From NCBI GenBank assembly GCA_025093985.1, contig JACAAK010000015.1, forward strand, positions 124,001-188,000: a stretch of DNA of 64,000 nucleotides. Direction: 5' to 3'. Of this stretch, positions 11,531 to 24,044 are shown piece by piece. Source of the DNA: Calvatia gigantea. Lineage: Eukaryota; Basidiomycota; Agaricomycetes; Agaricales; Lycoperdaceae. A model generated the notes under the pieces. It did not search any database, was not told the DNA's origin, and saw nothing but the letters and a program-made list of their open reading frames with translations. Position numbers and translations under genes: made by a program. How positions within the stretch are numbered: the first letter of the stretch is position 1; the number at the start of each line of letters is the position of its first letter.

Positions 11531-12282
11531 ACCCGGCGATGGGGCACCGGCAGAAAGAGGGAAGAAACAAGGTTGTCGTGGCGAATGCCATGGCCCTTGA
11601 CGGCATGTGCTAAAAAAAGATCGTTGATCCCCCCTTCCCGTCGGCTGAACGAGCTATGCATGTACTGCCATGTACAGCATTAACAAAGGCTTTCCGAGAA
11701 CATACTATATTGATATGTAGCTGGCCGGGATCTAGTGCCAATCCAGAGCGGTTCAGAAGGATGAGTAGCAAGCCGTGATATCTGGCTACACAGTTATCCC
11801 GTCACCTGCCCATCGTCCCCACGACACCTCTTTCCTGCTCAGAATGACCACAGCTGGATTATCACGTCGAAGGGTTTCCTTATACTAAATCGTCACGGAA
11901 ATTGGATTCAAGCCAACCCGGTTTTTCTTCTTTAAAAAAAGAAAAATTTCCCATTTTTGGTCTGCTCCAGTGTACGCCCTATCCCACCTCCCCAGATTCC
12001 GGACCTTATGTCCCACTCTCATCGTTAACCTAGATTTCATTCATGGCTTCCATAGCCCTTGCAGCCCCCTGTATACTGTGGATAACGTTAGATGTAACCA
12101 CAGAACGCGGGCGACCTCGTACCGAAGCTCGGCAAGTTCCTCCGCATACATGAACGGCTCATTGGATGTGAGGTCCTGAGAACTAATGGGGTCAGATGCG
12201 CCCATCATACGTTGATCTAGTTACAGTGTGTGGCATTATCAGTGTCCGTGATGGCACCATAAACCGAAAGTACATACAGCTT
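11531..12282. other. Region 5' of Z2 without a recognised gene
   Basis: The left side should hold the Z2 promoter. Around 11928-11960 there is an A/T-rich imperfect inverted repeat (TTCTTT...AAAGAA). No coding evidence beyond short frames. Confidence 0.3.
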
Positions 12283-12582
12283 TTATCGTTTTGCAGACAA
12301 GCGATTGCAGGAGGTGCGGTCATCTGTCCTTTGGGTTCCCATCCTCCTGCACATGATCCCTAAAGATCCAGAGAAAAAACACGAGGGTGGTACACACCGG
12401 ATAAGCTTATGTGAAGGTGAGGTGGTGCCGTGGTCAGCGGAGAAATCCAAGTTAGTTTCTCCCCGGCTTTGAACGGTCTCATCAGTTAGGCGGTTTGTGT
12501 CCGAATCGTTGCGAGACGAGGTTGCCAAAGAGTAAAGCCACCAGATTGCAAGCAGCACAAGAAGAAGAACCAACCAGTTCAT
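12283..12582 (-). pseudogene. Orphan first exon of the membrane-NACHT family
   Basis: The frame starts MNWLVLLLVLLAIWWLYS, the same helix type and position as the first exons of N1-N3, followed by a polar linker (SSRNDSDTNRLTDE, TTSPSHKL) and a possible GTGTGT donor after LIR. The rest of a NACHT gene is not found downstream on this strand (lower coordinates hold Z2). It is either a relic of a lost copy or a stand-alone small membrane protein. Confidence 0.5.
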
Positions 12583-13194
12583 GGCTGAAAGAAGAATTGA
12601 GGGGAGCGAACAGGAATGATGGCAAACAACGTTTCATTCCGCATACCATTGTTGTCAAAGCTGGCCACACAATGTGAGTGTGCTGACGCCCGTTTGCCGC
12701 TGGGATTCAAATATCCGACCTCCGTAGATTAGATAAGCGGAGAACGAAGAGGGAGTGACATGGAGACGAAACTCTGCTACGGCGGACACTTTCGACGGAT
12801 CATAAATATTGAATTACAGAATACAAGAGTGAATGATTGTGCAGCGAAGTAAAAGCCGGGATGATGGCTACTCCAACGTAGGCCGAACTTCTCGGTCGGT
12901 ATCTATCCCAGCAGATTTTGACCCACTACACCTATCGCTGCGTTGCCTTGTGTCACGATAAAGCGAATTAGTAATAGTTTTCTTCGACAAAACTTCCTCG
13001 TGATTCATACTGCGCCATCCTCGATGGTTGAATCTTGTGGGCTTGCGAAGACAAGACCTCCTCGAACAGATTTTTCGCCATTGGCGTTGGACACGACTTG
13101 AGAAAGCTTCGTTGTCTGGAATTGGCGGTTCCGGTTCCTGCCAACCAGAATAACGATAGATGCAGGGACCAAAGCCTAAGCGGAGATCAGCGAA
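12583..13194. other. Region without a recognised gene
   Basis: Only short frames on both strands. Nothing recognised. Confidence 0.3.
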
Positions 13195-14330
13195 TCACAG
13201 GCGAGCCCGAAGAGGAGCCTCATCACTCACAGCGATGGAATCCAAACAACCACCAATTATAATGGACGTACTGGATCCAATAGCATAGGTCACGGTAAGC
13301 GGTAACACGAGCGCCGTATAAATTGCTCCCGATTCAATCACGATAGCAATAATGGCCTTGTAGTATGTTGCAGCACTTTGACTGTTCCCGGCTTTGCTAT
13401 TGGCAACTCCGATATCCCATATTTGCCAGGCAATAACGCAAGTCGAATACCCTTGGGTGGCCATTCCAAGCGCCCAGGCTGCAGTTGCGATGTGACGGAG
13501 AAATTCGGGCGTCGTACCGTTCCAGATTGAGTGAATCATGACGATACCGCATGCTAGAGGGTATATCAAATCAGAAAATTATTTTTTGGAAGTTGGAAGG
13601 AAGGTGAGCATACTCGTGCTGCCCATAAGTGTGATAATCTATAATTATAAATTGTCACCCAGCCCACTTAACGACGCATCCCGGACTTACTGGTGGCAAA
13701 CAGACCAAAAAGGCGTGCGTGTGGAATAGAATCCATACCCGCCACACAATGATCGCATCTCCTATTGCTATCTGGAGGATACTGGGGTGAGCGTACAAAT
13801 GAAATGTGACCGGATTAGACTCACATTGATGAGAGAACAGACGTTTGCTATTTTGAAAAGTGCAGTCTGGGGAATGCTCCAGTACAGTGCTATCTCGATG
13901 AGGGCAGTCTGGCCTGTCAGCGAGACCCACAAAGCTTTTGAACATCATCCCCTGTTGTACCGAGACTTCGAGCGTGAGCGCAATAAATTGAATTGTCACG
14001 CATGAGAGCAATAGCCTGATTTAAAAGGACTTTGTCAGAGAGCGTTGAGTAAGCCGGCATGGGGCACGAACCAGTGAATAGGTTGACCTTTCGAACGTTG
14101 CCCAAGAAGAACGTAAAGGCAAGCGGGATAAACGAGCAGACTGACATAAAGATTAGCGTCGTCAACGTTTGGTCGCACAACCCGCTTCGAGTTTGAGTAC
14201 TCACTATGCACCTGTTCCACAAAACGTTCAGCAAAAACCTTGTGCAAGGGAATACGCAAATCAACGTACCATACAAGATCGACATGCAGGTAACAGCAGC
14301 CATATTAGGCGGTTGCAATTGGCCTGACAC
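13195..14330 (-). CDS. Putative serpentine (multi-pass) membrane protein, basidiomycete family
   Basis: Minus-strand segments separated by apparent short introns show the order typical of a large basidiomycete serpentine family: an N-terminal hydrophobic exon (MAAVTCMSILYG, near 14290), a second helix region (FMSVCSFIPLAFTFFLG), the signature IGDAIIVWRVWILF (near 13760) and a last exon 13195-13569 with helices around IATAAWALGMATQGYST and AIIAIVIESGAIYTALVLPL. These proteins lie in membranes; no function is established. I could not join all exons in one frame, so the borders are approximate and the copy may carry a lesion. Confidence 0.5.
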
Positions 14331-15839
14331 TGTTATTGTATGCGTCCATGGCTGAGGAACTCGAGTCTGAGTTGAGATCTGCTCATTCGGGGTTTATATC
14401 ACCCTTAACCTCCAGGCTTTCTAAAAAAAGCACAAGCAGGAACACCTGCTTATTACGTTCGTTGTTCAAGTTTTTGATGAGGAAGACCGCTCGGACCGCT
14501 TCTCCTGAAGTTATTTTGGGATTGATACCCGCGATTCCTCCGAATGGCGGTGTATTTCTTAGAACACTGATGAGCATGCACGAATAATACCTGGATAAAA
14601 GATTCGACGAACCGACAATGATAACGTACTCACATAGCATATTAACCCTCATTGAACAGAATAATTATTTTGTCAAGGACTCATGTGGCTGGAGATCCTA
14701 AGAACCTGGTATGATTTTCAGACTAGGGGCCATATCGAAGGCCAAGAAACCTCCACGCTGCCAAACTGGGACCTCACTTTCTTTGTTCATCCAACATCAG
14801 GATTTGGTACTCCTGTTTGGGGAGGCTAGCCGACGTCACTCCCGGTTGCGGTGTATTACTCCCGCATCGTGATGATCAAAAAGAAGCTTCCTCGCTAAAA
14901 TGAGTCCAGCATGTGCCTCCATCAGTGTCAGTAAGGCGCCCAAGCTTGTGGGACCTGAAGGCAATGGGAGGAATGCAAGGAACTGTGGTTCGTATGTGAT
15001 TGGTGCTTGAACCTCGACTTAGCTTCAAGCAGCGGGAGGCTTCCGTCCCAGGTTATCAACGCAAGTTCTCTTTGGTGAGGAGGGTGGGATTACCTGAAAC
15101 TTGAAAACCAGCTTCCCAGTAATGAAAGATTCCTCCGAAGCCGCGAGCGGTCATTAGGGGGGTCATCATCAGCTCGAAGTTAAGTATTCGACTTTGGCCA
15201 CTGATTTATGGGCGGATCCAATAGAGAGACGGTTGTATCGTAATTACGGGGTAAACGATGTTGATTCCATCAAGTTTAGTTTGAAATAGGGGACACACTG
15301 CGATTGACGTGGGATATCTTGGTCGGCAGGGAGGGGGGGAAGAAGCTCATTACCCATTAAGACTTTGGTCCGGCGCATATGATATCATCGACGATCATAA
15401 AGGTGAGACCTGCAGTCATGTTAGTTTGCTGGGCGGCTGCTGGGTATCACGGCACATTTGGACCGGGAGGTTAGGCGCGGTTGTTCGGCTCAAAAGAATG
15501 GACGATCCAGGCTAAGCAATGCAACTCTGGAGAGCGGTGTAACTTCGACGAGCCTTCCGAGAACTGAGGAGATGAATCAGAACTTCCATCAATTCTCGTT
15601 CTCGCTCCGCCCTTCAAGCTTCAAGGCCCAGGTTAGGCGATGCGATTGAGGGTTTGATTATGGGTATGCGCCAGGGTCTCGTTCGCTGTTGACCGATGAT
15701 TGATAGATCGTGGCGACCAATTTTTGTGGATGAGTTTAGAAAAGTAATTATGGTGTGTGGACGGATGCCTCAAGGGCGTAGATTATGTCTGTAATATTTG
15801 TTGATTCACTTCCATTTCCCTCACCATCAACGTGCAAGC
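14331..15839. other. 1.5-kb region without a recognised gene
   Basis: Short open frames occur on both strands (for example 14336-14587 plus, 14383-14652 minus) but none has a recognisable motif. The left part probably holds the promoter of the serpentine gene, the right part the 3' region of the hydrolase gene. Confidence 0.3.
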
Positions 15840-17107
15840 CTAAAGATCCCACCCTTGAAGCACTCTCTCGACATGCTGAGCGCCTTCTTCCCAAGGTATA
15901 TCCAACATCAAATGATGACCTATCACTGCTGTCAAACCAAATCCAAGGGGTAAGACGAAGTAACTTACCAGCACGCTCAACGAAATCCAAACCACACCCA
16001 TAAGCCTTCTGCGCACGACGCATAATATCAGGAGACATTAGTGCATCCTGTTTCCCAGCTATCAAATGAATCCGCTTCGCTTGAATCGTCCCTCTGACGA
16101 ACGTCAAATTCCGCAAGACACGTTGAGTGTGGATGAAGGGGAACAACATTCCGCTAGGCCACACGACACTTTCTTCTTTGGTCATTTGACCCATGTAACC
16201 TTCAGGGACGTCGTCGGCCTTTTTGTTTAAAGAGCCTTGAGAGGGGTGGAGGGAGCAGCAGTAGTGTTCACCAAAGAATGCGCGACTTGTGAGACGTGGT
16301 GTGGAGAGGAGACTGATACGGGTCAAGTAGCATGCGGAAGACGAGGCATGGATCGAGGAAGAACCAGTTAACGTAGCTATAACTCCGTTGTCAAACATTA
16401 TCGTAGTACATCTAGAGAAGCTGTACGCACACTTTGAGGCCACCATTTGGAGGGAACGGACTGACGCAGACCACACCGCTGATCTGATTCCGTTCACGAA
16501 GAGCAGCTCCGTGGATATCGGCAGTATACTGTGAAAGCCCACCACCGGCGGAGTGGCCGATTAATACAGGTGGGAGATGGGAACCCTTGTTGTTCGTGTC
16601 GATGTAATTGAGAGTTGCGAGAACATCTCTTGCTAAATAGGATTTTGGTCGGAGGGTGTAGAAAGAAGGTCGAGTGGAGTATCCGTGCCCTTCGCAAAGC
16701 TCAGGCGTAAGCAAAATTCATTACAACAGCGAACACGACTGACCTGAAAGTGACACAGCATAGACTGTCCTGCCTTTGCTTGCAAAATAAGGAAGCCAGT
16801 GCTTCCAACAAAACGCACTCCCATATCCACCATGAACGAACAACAACGGCGCCAAGTTCTTATCCCCGTCACCTGTCCCTATTGGTTTCGCAACCAATAC
16901 CTCCAGAGTGCCTTTTCCATCTCCTGCTGTAATGTAGACCCGTTCGACGCCTTGGGGAAGTGGTGGAAGCTGAGGGCGTGGTTTGGGGTGGGGAAGATAG
17001 GGGAGCGCAAGGAACGAAAACAGCAAAGAGTACTTCAGAGGTTGAGGAATGTCGGCGAATATTTGGCTTAGATTTTTGAGGATCTGTGTAAGAGTTGCTA
17101 TATCCAT
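15840..17107 (-). pseudogene. Alpha/beta hydrolase (lipase/esterase-like), four exons, one apparent frameshift
   Basis: Exons 16744-17107, 16431-16689, 15969-16376 and 15840-15928 carry the complete fold. The N terminus has a hydrophobic segment (YSLLFSFLALPYL), then LLFVHGGYGSAFCW (oxyanion region). The nucleophile elbow is GHSAGGG in exon 2. An acid candidate is the Asp of IAGKQDALMSP, and the catalytic His is in GHHLMLD in the last exon, followed by IPWEEGAQHVERVLQGW and a stop. The exon sum is 1120 nt, one more than a multiple of three. The break lies near 16300-16315, between the NWFFLDP frame and the LTSRAFFGE frame. This is either a pseudogene or a one-base sequence error. The introns are 40-54 nt. 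The substrate is unknown; hydrolysis of an ester or related bond is the family activity. Confidence 0.75.
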
Positions 17108-17233
17108 GACGGTCTTAAGCGAAAAGAAAAGAGGTCAGAGCGTCTATATAACGAGGGACAACGGCCCCTTATATCCTCCCTTCATCGATCCTCAGGTTAA
17201 GCTCAGGACTCTCCGTCGCCTTCCGCTGCCAAT

Positions 17234-17735
17234 GTCGGACGATGCCGGAACAGTGAGTCGTTGAGTACTTCATCCATTTGGTTGCGGTGGAAGAAAGACA
17301 ATCGGAACGTGTGTCCTTCCGTAGAGAGGGCGATGACTCAACTTGACTGGTAGCGAGACTCACCGCACTGCGCCTTGATTTCGGATGTGAACGTTCTTGC
17401 CTTGAAGTGTGTTTTTCGTTTTGAACGACCTTGGTGTCGGGTGGTCTGGTACCGACAAACATGGGGGATCATCTCAGCAGAGGCAGAGCCCGAATTACGG
17501 GGGGCTGTGCCGATCAAAGCAATTAATTTATCGAAGTCGGAGGCACCAGGGATTCCTTCATTACACCCATAAGTTAATCAGAAGAAACAAGGAGAGACGT
17601 GCAAAACAGATAATCAGGAGGTGCGCCAGAGCCCCTGAGCCAGGCGGGAGAAAGAGGTTTTACCGAAAAGCAATGGAACATTTATCGAAGTCGGCTTGTG
17701 GGGTAATTCCTGATTCGTAGCCAAGTAATAACTCT
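17234..17735. repeat. Copy of the block at 23617-24092 (T-gene 3' flank)
   Basis: Starting near GATGCCGGAACAGTGAGTCG this stretch follows 23617-24092 closely to AGCCAAGTAATAAC, then the two diverge. The right half is the 3' end and 3' flank of the T membrane-protein family, also seen at 27090-27260, 30040-30230 and 43190-43410. Only the last few codons of T are present here, so this is a truncated T relic joined to SDR-pseudogene flank. Confidence 0.7.
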
Positions 17736-20655
17736 GCTTTTCCTGGGGACGTTGTTGGGATATCACGGGCAAGTTGCGCCCCTCTCATTGCTGAATGGTG
17801 ACTGCCCATCCCACTCATCCGGCCACGCTCAAGGACTGGGACCCTAATCACACCAAGTACTCCAACAAACTTAATTACAATGCGCACGTTTATGATCGAC
17901 CTTGACGCCGAGTAATTCAACTTGAGCACGTTCACGCTTTTCCTATAATTTCTCGTTTGGTCAAACCCCGATTGAGATCGTCAGACAGGGAGTCCCCAAG
18001 CGGCCGAATTCTATCTTTGCAAACCCCACTTACTCCAGGGGTCGGCAACGAGAGGCTGCTTTGCGTTGCACCATATGGTGCGGATGACTCGGAGGTCATT
18101 GTTTGATGAAGCGGCAAGCCGCCATCGTAGGAGGGGTGAGGATAGCTCAAGCGGTTGGCACAGCTAAGACGCTGGCGAAGGTTCTCCTTCGGTTCACGTG
18201 CTAAAAGGTTACCGTTGTTCGGGTCTTGTGTGGAAAGGGGGGGTTTCTGGAAGATACCACTCGGACGTGTCATCTAGTCGCGGTGGAAAGGTACGTAACG
18301 GACTCAAAGTAAGGATGGCACGGTACTTCGTGGGCTTCATGAGGTTCGCGGTCTGGGAAAGGGGATCGCCAGAGGCCGCGGTAGGCCCGACATTAGCGTT
18401 TGACTTTTTCGAAGCGTTTCTTGAGAGCCATTAACCTTATGAGCTCTCCTTTAACGTACCCAATGGAGCTGTAGCATTTAGGTCAGGATTGCACCCGCGG
18501 TATCCTCTCCAGGTAAATGTACGCCTGGTCATTTTCTATGATGAGAGCTCAAAATGCCACGAAGTTATAGTTAAACCTTCACGTACACTTTTCTTCCCGC
18601 AGAAACCTACTTGCACCGCGGCATCTTCAGGTGACGTTACACAACCAGGCCAAGCCAATTGTAATACTTACATTAATACTCTCCCCACATCGTCGACACG
18701 AAATGTACTTCGCCCAGTTTCTTGTTCTTTTGCCTATTCTGAGTTCGTGCCTTCATCGAACGGATAAGGGTGTGTGGTCTTCAGAATATTTTGGTCCGCC
18801 CTTTCGCTCTGTTTTGTGTTGTTTCGTTGTTCTGATCCTCCTCTTCTGGCTGAACAATGGAAACACACTGCACCGACGAAGTCAACACGACACTAGTCAT
18901 ATTGATATTGTATTGAATCAAAACAGTGTATTCTTTAATACGACGTACTCTACACTTTTTGAGGTCGATATGATATTGATATGACTTCTGCCACATTGAC
19001 CCATTGGCGTAGTGAACACTAGTTTCTTCAAATTGGCTCATTTGGCACAACGCATGCTTCCACAACTTCAAGGCTTTGGCCGCAGGGTTTTGACATAAGG
19101 TCTTGACGAGCCATCGGGGGGTGCTGTGCGACAAGAGTTCTTCAGTTCGGTCGTTTTGGACTGAAACCACAAAACAACGAACTCCATTTTCACAACGCCA
19201 CCTACTCACAACGCCACCTACCTCTCTCTTCTGCCACGTAGTCGGGTGCTCGCTTGCCAGGTGGGGGCCTTGATGTCATCTCCTTTTTTTTGGGTGGGGA
19301 TCTTTATGTCATTCCTTGAGGTGACCTAACCTAACGGTCGGGGCCACGTCCTACTTGAAATTGAATCTCCAGCCACCGCTCTGGTTCCGAGCCTTACCCA
19401 AGAGGCAAAATTCAAAAATATAAGTCTCAGCGTTTCGAGATTCAGGTTCACATTGATCTCCGAGTTCAACTACCTCCATCTTTTCGTAATCCCCTACATG
19501 ACGTCTGTATCTTTAGCCAATGTGAGGTTCACAAACGAATCAAACGTTGAGATGAGGTGCTCATGTGTAATTGTTAAAAACGAAAACCCGTGCTAAGGGG
19601 GGAATAAGGAATCCGAGGGGGTGGACTAAGCACTGGTCTTAACCCTGGCCAAGTTGCACCAGCCCTCATCCTCTTTCCCAGAACATTATGGGCGCACTGG
19701 GGAACGACTTTGAACGTTTGAGCCACGAGTACAGGTCCCGATCTGCTTCGGTGTTTTGTCTGCAACTTGTGGTAGACAGGAAGGGTTCACGGAATGGCGG
19801 ACACTTCTCGGGATTACGTCCACGCATCCTTCCCCGCTGGGGTTCTATCCGTTTCTCCTCTCACTGGCTCACCACGAATCATTACTTTTTCCCATCCAAC
19901 CCCAACCTCGAGTGCCAGGATAGACTAACATGACGTACTAGGAGCCATTACGTGGCTTCCTCATCCGTGCTAATGCTGATGCATCGATGGCGCTTGTCTT
20001 TCGTGTCCACGACATCATCACGGCGGTGAGTAAGAGTTCCATTAGCAATGGCATCGCTCCTACTCATCTGCGGGCATTGCCTTAGAAAGCAATCATTCCA
20101 TCGCTTATTGCTGCTTCGTAGTTTTGAAAGCCCCCGTATCGGCACAGAGCCTTGAGGATCCCGGGCTAGCCGGAGGTTCCCTTCGCATATGAGAGCAGTG
20201 AGCTCTTCGTCTCTATGACTTTCGCGTTCTTTTGTAGGGGAATTGGATCAATCTAGGTAGGTATGGACCAAACTGAACAAGGAAAACCGGTCAAACCTGA
20301 GGCCTGATGCGCCGTCCTTTCATATGTTCTCTCCTTGACGTTTAAGATCATGATAGTCTGAGCCTTCTTACTCGGAGTATTACGTACACCATGATTGCGC
20401 TTCCCCTTCAGCTGATTAAGCTTCAGAATTGACTACCTGCTACAGACAGAACAGCTGACTGATCTCCTGGCGATTATCAGGAAGAACTATAGCCGCATTA
20501 TGCAGCACTTGCTGATTTCTAGTATAAAGGTAGCGTTTACGGAATGCAGTCTACCCACCACTACTCCGAAACTGCCTACTGGTATCTGACGACCAGGAAA
20601 ACTTCAAGAACGTAGCGCTCCACATCGCCTATAGATAAAAGCACATCGTAACAAC
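17736..20655. other. 2.9-kb region without a recognised gene
   Basis: The longest frame is 18781-19209 (minus, 142 codons, rich in charged residues), with no recognisable domain. A short tandem duplication of CAACGCCACCTAC occurs near 19192-19220. The right end should contain the promoter of the SDR gene. Nothing else can be supported. Confidence 0.3.
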
Positions 20656-22085
20656 ATGGCCCCTGCAAAGCGTGTCATTGTGATAGTAGGTAGGTTGGCT
20701 TCTCCGCTCTCCGGATTTCGGGATTTTCCAATTCCCGAGAACTCCCGCTTGCTTCTTAGCATGGGATGGACACTGAGTGCTTGGTGAAATCTGTCTTACA
20801 GGTGTTGGAAACGGAACCGGAACTGGTGCAGCAGTTGCGTAAGTCGAGCAGTCTGGTTCATTCCTTTGCACTTTGGATTCCATCCATTAGACCGACATGG
20901 CTTACAATGACTTCCGATGCTCCACGCACATGAATCACCATACTGACAAGCGCCTTTCTGTCGCAGGCGCTTATTTACCGAGGAAGGATATGGTGCTGCA
21001 CTTTTGGCAAGACAAAAGGGCTCGCTCGAAGAGCTGGCGGAGGAGCTTAACCTGGCCGGTGGCGACGTGAGTACAGCGTCTCTGAAAAATGTCCTTGCAA
21101 CCCCGCCGTTACCCCGTATGACAGAAATGTCGCCGATGGCGTTTCACAATTTTGAGATCCTTCAATGGTTGCTGATTTAACACCTTTCTCCATATTTTTA
21201 GGCCGCAGCTTTCCCAGTGACAGCATATTCGGCCGATGCCATCGTCCCAGCCTGGACATCAATCAAAGAACGATTCCCAACGCCCACATACGAGATCAGA
21301 GTCTGTTTCTGGAACGCCGCGCAGGAGGTATTCAAGAAATTTTTGGACGTCACGCAAGAGGATGTGGGGCACTCCACTCAACTCATTGGAGGGGCTTTCG
21401 CTTTCGCCAAACAAGCGATCCTGACCTTCAAGGAGAATCAAATTGAGCCCGAGAGTGGCAAGCGGGGGACTGCTTCTTTTTACTGGCGCTACCGCAAGTC
21501 TCCGAGGCGGCATATTGACAAGCGCTTTTGCCGCTTCGAAATTTGCGGTGAGGGCATTATCGCAAAGTCTCAATAAGGAGTTCGGGAAAGAGAACATACA
21601 TGTGAGTGCCTTCCTGGATCTTGCGGTTCGATTGATTAATTGTGATCGTGCTAGGTCGCACACGTGAGTTTAAGTTGTTGTCGCGTGTCCATTGCGTAGT
21701 ACTGAAAGCTGAACTATATTCAGGTGGTCATCGACGGTGGTGAGTGCCAAGACATCGCGAATTCAATAACATATTTGATGGCTGACTGACCATACTAGTC
21801 ATTCTAACCGACTTTTCTCGCAGTCATTTCTCAGGGCGTAGTGCTGAATGGGAGGCGAATAGGGACGCCAGGTTGGAAGGGACTAGTATTGCCAAAGTGA
21901 GCAAGGTTTCTCTCAAGTATTTTCCGGGAGTTCACTCTAGATTCTTCCCAGGCACATTTGTATCTTGTCAAGCAAGATAGATCGGCATGGACCTGGGAAT
22001 TAGATTGTAAGTATATTTATCCCGCATGATGAAGGTATTGTTCAGCATCGGTACTTCAGTGCGTCCCGCCCATGAGAAATGGTGA
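20656..22085 (+). pseudogene. Short-chain dehydrogenase/reductase-like protein, nine exons, one G-run frameshift
   Basis: Exons 20656-20689, 20802-20838, 20967-21066, 21202-21601, 21655-21663 (9 nt), 21724-21739, 21835-21896, 21952-22006 and 22060-22085 encode a typical SDR: cofactor loop GVGNGTGTGAAVA, then ALLARQ, FTGATASLRGG, AFAASKFAVRALSQ, HVVIDGG and a C terminus ending WTWELDLRPAHEKW. The sum is 739 nt; removing one base from the five-G run near 21472-21476 would give 245 residues in frame, so the copy has either a homopolymer sequencing error or a real +1 lesion. The usual catalytic YxxxK is FxxSK here: Lys is kept and Tyr is replaced by Phe, as in a known group of atypical SDRs, so dehydrogenase activity is doubtful. 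Acceptor choice for exons 5-7 was decided by phase and family motifs. Confidence 0.75.
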
Positions 22086-23339
22086 ACTGGCAGACGGAAT
22101 TCTTAGTACCGCAGAGGAGACGGTGGAAATGGATAGTGAGAGCCTACATTGGATAAAAAGGACAGAAATTAGACCAAGTTTCTACCATTTTTCGTGTGCC
22201 GGCCATACTGCAATTCTGGGTTAGCGAGGTGTTCTTTCGTTGACAGGCATCAACCCACAATCTAACTCCCATGTCCAAGCGGAGCGGTCTTGCTTCGTCA
22301 GGTATACAAACACCGAGGAAAAACATCTTCAGTGGAGCTCTGTAAACATGGACCGTTTACAACGACGTACTGACTAACGCGAACTGTCACATGATCTCCT
22401 AGAAAGGATTTCGCGTTTCGACGGAAGTCCCCAATCTCTTATCCAGGAACTCCCACCATCCCCTTGCTTTCCCCTGTTATATTCTACTATGCGTGTATAT
22501 TTCAATCACATGAGACTTTGAGTCTGTTCATTTTCTTGGTGTGATAAGTAAGCATTTCTCGTATTGTAGCGAAACCCTGCAGTCTCGACTGCAGGCTTAC
22601 AAGGCTCACAACATAGGCAATGAAGATCACTTACGTCTGCAACACTTGCCGGATCCAAACGTGTATTTGCATTGGTCTCAAATTCGTCGTTTTTCTTACC
22701 CAATGCTTGGCGTGTGCGGTCCGTTAAAATAACTGGGATGAAATACCTCGATATGGAAGACTCCGACAAATAGGGAGCAGTGTTCTCACCTCCGTCAATA
22801 ATGACCTAAAGCAATCAGAAGGTTGTAGTTGGTGTGGAGGCTGGAAACTGGCTGGCCGTAAAACGAACAACCGAACATCCACCCACCACTAGCTCTCAAG
22901 ATGAAGTCCTTGTGTCAGTGTCCGTATAATTTCCATCAACCCTTTTTGATCCCCACGCACACCCCCCTTCCTCGTGTTTGGCTATCCTCTACTTACCTCC
23001 AATCTACCACTACTCTCTTTAATTTCCGTAGCACTTCAGTTTCTATGACATTTCACAGTAGTTTGTGATGCGCACGGACTCTGTTTCTCAGTATATAAGA
23101 CCCATGGGCAGTAATAGCACATCATCGAATATCCAGGATCCCACTTTCTGTTTTTTTTTTTCTATCAGCGTGTCTCGTCGTTAATGGTCGACGGGCGTGA
23201 CCGTGCCTGCCTCCTGTTTCTCCAATAGAACCGCATACTGTCTTTACAGTTGGAGAGATTTAGCTGCGTGGAACAAGGACTTACATTAGATACCTGAGGG
23301 TCTGTAAGTTAGATCTAGGCAATGGAGGGTATGTACATA
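22086..23339. other. Region between SDR gene and SDR pseudogene
   Basis: A minus-strand frame at 22506-22769 (87 codons) and a plus-strand stretch around 22840-22930 (WLAVKRTTEHPP...DEVLVSVSV, faintly like the start of a zinc-type alcohol dehydrogenase) were noted, but neither can be supported. A T-rich tract lies at 23151-23162. Confidence 0.3.
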
Positions 23340-23739
23340 CGTGGAAGTTGTCCTTTCCAAATTCTCTGGCTAGGCTTTGTGAAAGTGCTCTCGCACTGAA
23401 TCTACCAGTGGTAAGCAAGTTCATAAGAGTATTCCACGTAGATTGCCGTTGCTCCAGTGAAGATCAGCGTCCGCGCTTGCCCAAGGGCTCCTCGATATCA
23501 TTATCTCAGAAGCTCAAGATTGCTTCGCGGGAAAGAGTGAACGCGGCTCCAACGCTAACTTCTAAGCTGTTCTGTATTTCTTCACGTGTAATCCCCAAGA
23601 ATGGTTTGAAAACGCGAGGACGATGCCAGAATAGTGGGTCGTTGAGTAACATTGGACTGTGGTGGAAGAAAAACAATCGGAGCGCGTGTCCTTCCGTGGG
23701 GGGCCTTTGACTCAACCTGACCGATAGCGAGAACCGCAC
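23340..23739 (-). pseudogene. SDR pseudogene fragment
   Basis: Minus-strand reading gives, with frame breaks, FKPFLGITREEIQNSLEVSVGAAF, REAILSF-stop, then LGKRG, LIFTGATA and ARALSQSLAREFGKDNF. These align one for one with the middle of the SDR at 21320-21600 (KKFLDVTQEDVGHSTQLIGGAF, KQAILTF, LLLFTGATA, RALSQSLNKEFGKENIH). The start and end of the gene are missing, and at least one stop and one indel interrupt it. It is a separate, older relative and not a recent copy. Confidence 0.7.
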
Positions 23740-24044
23740 TGCATCCCGATTTCGGACGCGATTCTTGTCTTGAAGTGTGACTTGTTCAGAACGACCTTGG
23801 CGTCAGGTGGTCTTTGCGCTGATGAACATGTGGATCACCTCAGCAGAGACAGGGCCCGAATTACGGAAGGAGTGCGGATCAAAGCAGTTAATTTATTGAA
23901 GTCTGAGACGCCAGGGATTCTCATTACACCCATAATCTAATCGGAAGAAACAAGGAGAGACGTGCAAAACAGATAAACAAGAGGTGCGCCAGAGCCCATG
24001 AGCCAGGCGGGAGCAAAAAAATTTATCGAAAAGCAATGGAACAT

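Noticed and set aside
18781..19209. 142-codon minus-strand gene
   Set aside because: No recognisable domain, no splice support and no paralogue in the window; mentioned only under the gap entry.
22840..22930. Start of an alcohol dehydrogenase gene
   Set aside because: About 25 residues of vague likeness followed by stops; too weak.
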